Source: an uncultured Pseudoflavonifractor sp.
Lineage (GTDB): Bacteria > Bacillota > Clostridia > Oscillospirales > Oscillospiraceae
NCBI RefSeq assembly: GCF_944387275.1
Contig: NZ_CALXEG010000015.1
Location: 1-56,455, forward strand
DNA length: 56,455 bases
Direction: 5' to 3'
Made by a program: the position numbers and the translations under genes. The notes under the pieces were generated by a model. That model made no database searches, had not been told where the DNA came from, and saw only the letters and a list, made by a program, of their open reading frames with translations. Every line of letters begins with the position of its first letter. Within the stretch, counting starts at the first letter, position 1. This document shows positions 51,016-56,455 of this stretch, piece by piece.

Positions 51016-51172
51016 AGGCGCCCTCCTCTCAGAGAAAATTTTGCCCCTCATATCATGGTATGCGGCGGGGCGGAGAAGATGCCCGCCGCCCAGAAGGCTC
51101 ACCGATTTAAAATACGCCGTCGGGGCGGAACAATGCAGTCGAAGCGGGGAGAAAGAAAATTTAAATTTTGCA

Positions 51173-51201
51173 TTGACAAAGTGTCTTGCATATGGTATTC
51201 T
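51173..51201 (+). promoter_or_regulatory. Promoter of the tRNA-Leu/tRNA-fMet unit
   Basis: TTGACA (51173-51178), 17-bp spacer, TATTCT (51196-51201), about 40 bp before tRNA-Leu. Confidence 0.85.
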
Positions 51202-51240
51202 TAATAAGCACCTAAAAGGACGGAGAACTGGATCGTAAAT

Positions 51241-51327
51241 GCCGGAGTGGCGGAATTGGCAGACGCCCGGGACTTAAAATCCCGTGGGAGGAATCCCGTG
51301 CCGGTTCGACCCCGGTCTCCGGCACCA
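51241..51327 (+). tRNA. tRNA-Leu (TAA)
   Basis: 87 nt with encoded CCA. Acceptor GCCGGAG/CTCCGGC, anticodon loop CTTAAAA (TAA), long variable arm TGGGAGGAATCCCG, T loop TTCGACC: a class II tRNA. Confidence 0.96.
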
Positions 51328-51331
51328 ATAT

Positions 51332-51408
<77 letters not shown>

Positions 51409-51414
51409 GAAAAG

Positions 51415-51448
51415 GCTCCCTGACCTTTAAGGTCAGGGAGCTGATTTT
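51415..51448 (+). terminator. Terminator of the tRNA unit
   Basis: 11-bp stem GCTCCCTGACC/GGTCAGGGAGC then TGATTTTA. Confidence 0.75.
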
Positions 51449-51474
51449 ATGCTGAACGACGATAGGAGGCACTC

Positions 51475-52596
51475 ATGCTTCAATTTGATGAGTACAAGGT
51501 AAAGCTCAATAACCTGAAGCCCGAGCTGGACGACCTGGGCCAGGCCCTGGGCCTGGAGGCCGCGGAGCGGGAGCTGGAGATGCTGGAGTCTGAGAGTGCC
51601 TCGGACGGCTTCTGGGACAATCTGGAGAAGGCTCAGAAGATCCAGCAGCGCATCAAGCAGCTCCACCACAAGGTGGACGGCCAGAAGAAGCGGCTGGGCG
51701 AGTGGGAGGACCTGCTGACCCTGTGCGAGATGGGCAACGAGGAAGAGGACGAGTCCCTGGTCCCCGAGCTGGAAGAGGGCTTCAACAAGCTCTCCGCCGA
51801 CATGGAGGAGGCCCGGCTGTCCACGCTGTTCACCGGCGAGTACGACGACAACAACGTGGTGCTGGCCATCCACGCCGGCGCCGGCGGCACCGAGGCCCAG
51901 GACTGGGCCCAGATGCTGCTGCGGATGTACACCCGCTGGGCCGAGCGCCACGACTTCGAGTACCAGGTGGTGGACTTCCAGGACGGCGATGAGGCGGGCA
52001 TCAAGTCCGCCACCGTGATGATCCAGGGTGAGAACGCCTACGGCCACCTCCGCAGCGAGCACGGCGTCCACCGTCTGGTCCGCGTCTCCCCCTTTGACGC
52101 CAACGCCCGCCGGCAGACCTCCTTTGCCGCTGTTGAGGTCATGCCCGACCTGCCCGAGGACGCCGACGTGGAGATCCGCCCCGAGGACTACGAGATGCAG
52201 GTGTTCCGCTCCTCCGGCGCAGGCGGCCAGCACATCAACAAGACCTCCTCCGCCGTCCGGCTGATCCACCACGCCACCGGCATCGTGGTCTCCTGCCAGA
52301 CCGAGCGCAGCCAGTTCCAGAACAAGGACACCTGCCTGCGCATGCTGCGTGCCAAGCTGGTGGAGCTGAAGATGCAGCAGCACGCCGAGAAGATCTCCGA
52401 CATCAAGGGTGTGCAGCTGAAGATCGAGTGGGGCAGCCAGATCCGCTCCTATGTGTTCATGCCCTATCAGCTGGTGAAGGACAACCGTACCGGCTACGAG
52501 ACCAGCAACGTCAACGGCGTCATGGACGGCGATCTGGACGGCTTCATCAATTCCTATCTCAAGTGCGAGGCCACCGGCACCTGGGTCAGCAAGTAA
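51475..52596 (+). CDS. prfB: Peptide chain release factor 2
   Basis: 373 residues. Recognises UGA and UAA stop codons through SPF (SPFDANARRQTSF) and catalyses release with GGQ (GAGGQHINKTSSAVRL). The N-terminal helical domain continues in one frame from the ATG (AGGAGG site), so the programmed +1 frameshift found in many prfB genes (CTT-TGA near codon 26) is absent. Usual neighbour secA is not in the window. Terminator at 52613-52652. Confidence 0.97.
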   Translation: MLQFDEYKVKLNNLKPELDDLGQALGLEAAERELEMLESESASDGFWDNLEKAQKIQQRIKQLHHKVDGQKKRLGEWEDLLTLCEMGNEEEDESLVPELEEGFNKLSADMEEARLSTLFTGEYDDNNVVLAIHAGAGGTEAQDWAQMLLRMYTRWAERHDFEYQVVDFQDGDEAGIKSATVMIQGENAYGHLRSEHGVHRLVRVSPFDANARRQTSFAAVEVMPDLPEDADVEIRPEDYEMQVFRSSGAGGQHINKTSSAVRLIHHATGIVVSCQTERSQFQNKDTCLRMLRAKLVELKMQQHAEKISDIKGVQLKIEWGSQIRSYVFMPYQLVKDNRTGYETSNVNGVMDGDLDGFINSYLKCEATGTWVSK

Positions 52597-52612
52597 AAAA
52601 AGAAAAAACTCC

Positions 52613-52652
52613 CACAAAATGCCCTGGAATTCCAGTTCCAGGGCATTTTGTG
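52613..52652 (+). terminator. Terminator of prfB
   Basis: 17-bp perfect stem CACAAAATGCCCTGGAA / TTCCAGGGCATTTTGTG followed by CGTTTT. Confidence 0.85.
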
Positions 52653-52718
52653 CGTTTTGGGGCGAAAAATACCGCCGTTGGCAGGGTAACGCAAAAAATA
52701 AAAAACTTGTAAACCGGC

Positions 52719-52747
52719 TTGTTTTTCTGCCACCGTTTTGTTACTAT
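52719..52747 (+). promoter_or_regulatory. Promoter of the 5'-nucleotidase fusion gene
   Basis: TTGTTT (52719-52724), 17-bp spacer, TACTAT (52742-52747). It gives a 5' untranslated region of about 165 nt, GC-rich and foldable, with no riboswitch class recognised. Confidence 0.6.
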
Positions 52748-52921
52748 TAAGGTGTCTTGAGGAAAGGGAAGGGAGAGTGCCCGATGCCGTTTCCAGTCCC
52801 GGAGACGCGGCTTCCGGCGGAGCAGGGGGGCCAGCCGGATAAAAGACGCGCCCGGGAAAAGACGGCCAGAGCATACGACCGCACCCTTTCCTGAAAAGGA
52901 ATGAAAGGTGGAATGTCTCAG

Positions 52922-55900
52922 ATGAAGCGTACGAGTAAGTTCCTGTCCCTTCTCCTGGCGCTGGCAATGGTGTGTTCCCTGTTCGTGCCCGCCATGGCCG
53001 CGGAGGGGGAAGACGGTATCGTGGTGCTCTATACCAACGATATCCACTGCACCTCGGACGACGGCCTGTCCTATGCGGCCATCGCCGGCTACAAGGCTCA
53101 GATGGAAGACACCTATGGCGCCGACAACGTCACCCTAGTGGATGACGGCGACGCCATCCAGGGCGGTATTCTGGGGTCCATGTCCAGCGGCAGCTGGATC
53201 ATCGACATCATGAATGCCGTGGGCTACGATCTGGCCATCCCCGGCAACCATGAGTTCGACTTCAAGATGGATACCTTCCTGGACATCGTGAAGAACCAGG
53301 CTGAGTTCCCCTATCTGAGCTGCAACTTTGTGGATGCCGACGGCAACCCCGTGCTGGACGCCTACAAGATCATCAGCTACGGCGACGTGGATGTGGCCTA
53401 TGTGGGCATCTCCACCCCTGAGACCCTGACCAAGTCCGCCCCCGCCTACTTCCAGGACGAGGCCGGCAACTACATCTACGGCTTCTGCCAGGGCAACGAC
53501 GGCAAGGACCTGTATAACCAGGTCCAGAAGACCGTGGACGCCGCCCGTACCGCCGGCGCGGACTACGTGGTGGCTCTGGCCCACCTGGGTGTGGACGCCC
53601 AGAGCTCCCCCTGGATGTCCACCGAGGTCATCGCCAACACCACCGGCATTGACGTGGTGCTGGACGGCCACTCCCACAGCACCGTCGCCTCCCAGACCGT
53701 GAAGAACGCGGCCGGTGAGGACGTGCTCCTCAGCCAGACCGGCACCAAGGCCGAGAACATCGGCAAGCTGGTCATCGCCCCCGACGGCACCATGACCACC
53801 GAGCTGGTGGCCCTGGCCGACGTGGACACCACCAGCAAGGCCTACACCGATGCCAAGACCTTCGTGGAGGGCATCCAGGCTGAGTACAGCGAGAAGGCCA
53901 ACGAGGTCGTGGCCACCAGCAGCGTGGACCTGACCATCAACGACCCCGTCACCGGCAGCCGCGCCGTCCGCTCCGCCGAGACCAACCTGGGCGACCTGTG
54001 CGCCGACGCCTACCGCATCCTGCTGGGCGCTGACATCGGCTGGGTCAACGGCGGCGGCGTCCGCGACAACATTGCCGCCGGCGACATCACCTACGGCGAC
54101 ATCATCGCCGTCCACCCCTTCGGCAACCTGGCCTGCCTGGTTGAGGTCACCGGCCAGCAGGTGCTGGACGCCCTGGAGCTGGGCGCCATGCAGGTGGGCG
54201 TGTCGGAGAGCGGCGGCTTCCTCCAGGTCTCCGGCATCAAGTTCACCATCGACCCCACCATCCCCTCCTCCGTGGAGCTGGATGACGCCGGCAACTTCGT
54301 GAAGGTGGCCGGCGACCGCCGCGTGTCCGACGTCCAGGTGCTGGACAGCAAGACCGGCGAGTACAAGGCCATTGACCCCGCCGCCACCTACACCCTGGCC
54401 TCCCACAACTACATGCTCAAGGACGGCGGCGACGGCTACGCCATGTTCGGCAAGGACAACATCACCATCCTCAAGGATGAGGTCATGGTGGACAACGAGG
54501 TCCTCATCAACTATATCAAGGACGAGCTGGGCGGCGTGGTCGGCGAGGAGTACGCCGATCCCTACGGCCAGGGCCGCATCACCATCAAGTACAAGGGCGT
54601 GGTGCCCGGCACCTGGTATGTGGAGGCTGCCCGCTACGTGATGGACAACAGCATCATGACCGGCTCCGGCAACGGCTTTGATCCCGACGGCATCGTCACC
54701 CGGGGCACCGTGTTCCAGACCCTGTACAATATGGCGGGCACTCCCGACGTGACCGAGGCCGCCACCTTCTCCGACGTGACCGGCAAGTGGTATGCCAAGG
54801 CCGCTGCCTGGGCCGAGGACGAGGGCCTGACCTCCGGCACCGGCACCGGCCTCTTCAACGGCGACGCCGCCATCACCCGCCAGGAGCTGGCCAAGATCTT
54901 CGCCGACTACACTGCGTCCAAGAATATCCTGCCCACCGAGGACGCGGACCTGAGCACCTACACCGACGCTGACAAGATCCCCGCCTGGGCCTCTGACGCC
55001 ATGGAGACCGCCGTGTCCCTGGGCATCGTGAAGGGCTCCAACAACCAGCTCAACCCCGGCGGCACCGCCACCCGCGCCGAGCTGGCCCAGATCCTGCTGA
55101 ACATCTCCAAGCTCAACGCGGTCTACACCGAGCAGACCGTGTCCATTGAGGTTCCCGCTCAGGACGGCGTGCCCGCCCACACCATGACCGCCGTCGTCAC
55201 CGTGCCCACCTCCGCCACCAAGGACGCCAAGGTCCCCGGCGTGGTGATGCTCCACGGCACCGGCTCCAACCTCCACGAGGTCAACGGCGCCTATGACATG
55301 GCCGCCGCTGAGATGGCCAAGCAGGGCCTGGCCACCATCCGCTTCAACTTCCAGGGCATTGACGAGGGCACCGAGGCCCTGTATGTGAACTACAGCTACA
55401 CCTCCGCCAACATCGACGCCAAGGCCGCCGCCGACTATCTGGCCGGTCTGGAGACCGTGGACGGCGACAAGCTGGGCGTCATGGGCTGGAGCCAGGGCGG
55501 CACCAACGCCTTCCTGGCCGCCGCTGCCTATCCCGACACCTTCAAGAGCGTGGTCACCTGGGCCGGAGCTCTGGACCTGACCACCATGTTTGAGGACTTT
55601 GACGCCGCCTATGCCGAGGCTGAGAAGAACGGCTCCTTCACCATGGAGTTTGACTGGCGTACCGCCCTGCCCACCGGCTTCCAGTGGTTCAAGGACGTGA
55701 AGGACACCGACGTGCTGGAGAAGGTCAAGACCATCAAGGCCCCCATCCTCACCATCAACGGCGCGGCTGACACCGTGGTGGACCCCGCCAGCGGCAAGAC
55801 CGTTGCGGACGCCGCCCAGAACGAGGCCTCTGCCAACCTGATCATTGAGAACTGCGACCACACCCTGAACATGTTCTCCGGCGACTACACCGCCATCAAT

Positions 55901-55975
55901 CAGGTCATCTCCGCCACCACCGCCTACTTCGTCTCTACCCTGGGCGGCACCGTGGCTGCTGACCAGGCCGCCTGA
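52922..55975 (+). CDS. Secreted fusion: 5'-nucleotidase, SLH domains, alpha/beta hydrolase
   Basis: 1017 residues. Signal peptide 1-27 (cleaved after AMA). A metallophosphoesterase of the 5'-nucleotidase family (VLYTNDIHC, VDDGDAIQG, PGNHEFDF, DGHSHS), then 5_nucleotid_C (TNLGDLCADAYR, VNGGGVRDNI, about 345-510). Two to three SLH motifs lie at about 555-730 (WYVEAARYVMDNSIMTG...FDPDGIVTRGT). The last 270 residues are an alpha/beta hydrolase (PGVVMLHGTGSN, nucleophile GWSQGGTNA, Asp in GAADTVVD, His in CDHTLN). SLH in the middle would bind the wall with an enzyme on each side: nucleotide phosphate release plus an esterase. ATG 52922 has an AAAGGTGG site 10 bp upstream; earlier ATGs (52901, 52913) are too close to their sites. 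Confidence 0.9.
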   Translation: MKRTSKFLSLLLALAMVCSLFVPAMAAEGEDGIVVLYTNDIHCTSDDGLSYAAIAGYKAQMEDTYGADNVTLVDDGDAIQGGILGSMSSGSWIIDIMNAVGYDLAIPGNHEFDFKMDTFLDIVKNQAEFPYLSCNFVDADGNPVLDAYKIISYGDVDVAYVGISTPETLTKSAPAYFQDEAGNYIYGFCQGNDGKDLYNQVQKTVDAARTAGADYVVALAHLGVDAQSSPWMSTEVIANTTGIDVVLDGHSHSTVASQTVKNAAGEDVLLSQTGTKAENIGKLVIAPDGTMTTELVALADVDTTSKAYTDAKTFVEGIQAEYSEKANEVVATSSVDLTINDPVTGSRAVRSAETNLGDLCADAYRILLGADIGWVNGGGVRDNIAAGDITYGDIIAVHPFGNLACLVEVTGQQVLDALELGAMQVGVSESGGFLQVSGIKFTIDPTIPSSVELDDAGNFVKVAGDRRVSDVQVLDSKTGEYKAIDPAATYTLASHNYMLKDGGDGYAMFGKDNITILKDEVMVDNEVLINYIKDELGGVVGEEYADPYGQGRITIKYKGVVPGTWYVEAARYVMDNSIMTGSGNGFDPDGIVTRGTVFQTLYNMAGTPDVTEAATFSDVTGKWYAKAAAWAEDEGLTSGTGTGLFNGDAAITRQELAKIFADYTASKNILPTEDADLSTYTDADKIPAWASDAMETAVSLGIVKGSNNQLNPGGTATRAELAQILLNISKLNAVYTEQTVSIEVPAQDGVPAHTMTAVVTVPTSATKDAKVPGVVMLHGTGSNLHEVNGAYDMAAAEMAKQGLATIRFNFQGIDEGTEALYVNYSYTSANIDAKAAADYLAGLETVDGDKLGVMGWSQGGTNAFLAAAAYPDTFKSVVTWAGALDLTTMFEDFDAAYAEAEKNGSFTMEFDWRTALPTGFQWFKDVKDTDVLEKVKTIKAPILTINGAADTVVDPASGKTVADAAQNEASANLIIENCDHTLNMFSGDYTAINQVISATTAYFVSTLGGTVAADQAA

Positions 55976-56003
55976 GAAAGAGTATCGTCAACGCCATAGC
56001 GCA

Positions 56004-56038
56004 AAGAGGCCCCGCCGGTATATCCGGCGGGGCCTCTT
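56004..56038. terminator. Terminator of the fusion gene
   Basis: 15-bp perfect stem AAGAGGCCCCGCCGG with a TATAT loop. Confidence 0.85.
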
Positions 56039-56356
56039 CATCTGTCCGGGGGAGTCCGCTATTTCAGGCAAAGCGCCTGGTCTGGCGGCCGACAAAAAAG
56101 GGCCCCCGGAACAGCGTTCCGGGGACCCAAAGTCTGGCGTTTGATTAATACATGCCGTCCGCCCTTCCCGGGGATTTTAAGGCTTGCCCACGCAGGTGTG
56201 TACAAGCCTCCGTATCCCTTCTGCCGCAGGGATTTTGCGGGATTTTGGGGTGAGCATCCGATGTTCGGATCTCCTGCAAATCTACACAGATATGGATAAG
56301 TCTTGACGCAAATGGTGTAAGAAGCGGTGTATGGAAAATGTCCGGTTTTAATCCTG
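56039..56356. other. Non-coding flank before the recombinase gene end
   Basis: No gene is supported. A minus-strand terminator (56094-56128, 13-bp stem with one mismatch then six Ts) is the only clear element; a duplicated GGGATTTT/GGATTTTG stretch at 56170-56245 might be part of an attachment site, unproven. Confidence 0.4.
56094..56128 (-). terminator. Terminator on the recombinase side
   Basis: Minus-strand stem GGGTCCCCGGAAC/GTTCCGGGGGCCC followed by TTTTTT. Confidence 0.7.
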
Positions 56357-56455
56357 TCATAGGTTGGCTGCGATCTGCTCAAAGGCGTGCTTGACGGAGT
56401 TGTAGTCCGTGTGGGTATAGACATCCAGGGTGACGCTGGCGCTGGAGTGTCCCAT
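56357..56455 (-). CDS. Tyrosine recombinase/integrase, C-terminal fragment (cut by window edge)
   Basis: Last 32 codons only: (M)GHSSASVTLDVYTHTDYNSVKHAFEQIAANL. The LGHSS...T.DVYTH pattern with the Tyr is the catalytic end of phage-type integrases. The 5' part lies beyond 56455, so the ATG at the edge need not be its start. It marks an integrated element beginning at or beyond the right border. Confidence 0.8.
   Translation of the reverse strand: MGHSSASVTLDVYTHTDYNSVKHAFEQIAANL

Noticed and set aside
52748..52921. Cobalamin, FMN or c-di-GMP riboswitch
   Set aside because: None of the conserved boxes of these classes could be matched by eye.
53135..55861. 908-codon open frame antisense to the nucleotidase fusion
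   Set aside because: Same codon-bias artefact: low-complexity Gly/Val/His/Asp sequence opposite an obvious gene.
56059..56424. 121-codon minus-strand frame at the right edge
   Set aside because: Out of frame with the recombinase end it overlaps and unlike any family.

Overview
The window looks like a chromosomal segment of a high-GC, endospore-forming anaerobic Firmicute, most likely of the Oscillospiraceae (Flavonifractor/Pseudoflavonifractor/Lawsonibacter-like). The signs are a cwlJ-gerQ spore germination pair, a pyruvate:ferredoxin oxidoreductase, SLH-anchored surface proteins, many two-component systems, and GC-rich codons with strong AGGAGG ribosome binding sites. The taxonomic call is inference from gene content. 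No rRNA, CRISPR array or intact transposon is visible.

Layout. 0.1-1.5 kb: spore genes (membrane protein, cwlJ, gerQ). 1.6-3.7 kb: a MocR/PdxR-type regulator divergent from an ECF transporter S component. 3.8-8.0 kb: a lone KAP NTPase, prfC (RF3) and a HAD hydrolase. 8.3-15.0 kb: a LytTR/AgrC-like two-component system followed by a circularly permuted, membrane-anchored GH3 enzyme (frameshifted here), a small membrane protein and a membrane-anchored esterase; a LytTR-type direct repeat sits directly upstream of the GH3 gene. 15.0-24.3 kb: a NuoE-like protein, then a six-gene catabolic operon (CoA-transferase, MatC-like permease, aconitase-type hydratase large and small subunits, PrpF/Mii-type isomerase, HMG-CoA-lyase-type lyase) behind an excellent sigma-54 promoter, with its PrpR-like activator just upstream. 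24.3-27.2 kb: PEBP protein, HxlR regulator and an OmpR-type two-component system. 27.3-30.3 kb: an exported methionine-sulfoxide repair operon (CXXC miniprotein, NapH-like 4Fe-4S membrane protein, thioredoxin-fold lipoprotein with Met-rich repeats, MsrAB lipoprotein). 30.6-37.6 kb: tRNA-Val, an esterase, an SDR and a complete branched-chain amino acid ABC transporter (liv) behind a near-perfect promoter buried in an inverted repeat. 37.6-43.0 kb: ECF sigma/anti-sigma pair and a comM-thiI-cinA cluster. 43.1-56.4 kb: an SLH/LRR surface protein, nifJ with a rearranged 3' flank, a MerR-RDD fusion, tRNA-Leu and tRNA-fMet, prfB without a frameshift, a 5'-nucleotidase/SLH/alpha-beta-hydrolase fusion, and the tail of a tyrosine recombinase cut by the window edge.

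The best candidates for new biology are (1) the sigma-54/PrpR-controlled operon, which reads as a CoA-dependent route for a branched unsaturated dicarboxylate (methylitaconate/dimethylmaleate or itaconate/citraconate type), and (2) the extracytoplasmic methionine sulfoxide repair operon, in which a ferredoxin-like membrane protein and a CXXC miniprotein appear to stand in for the usual CcdA electron conduit. Function statements rest on recognised motifs and gene context; no database search was possible.
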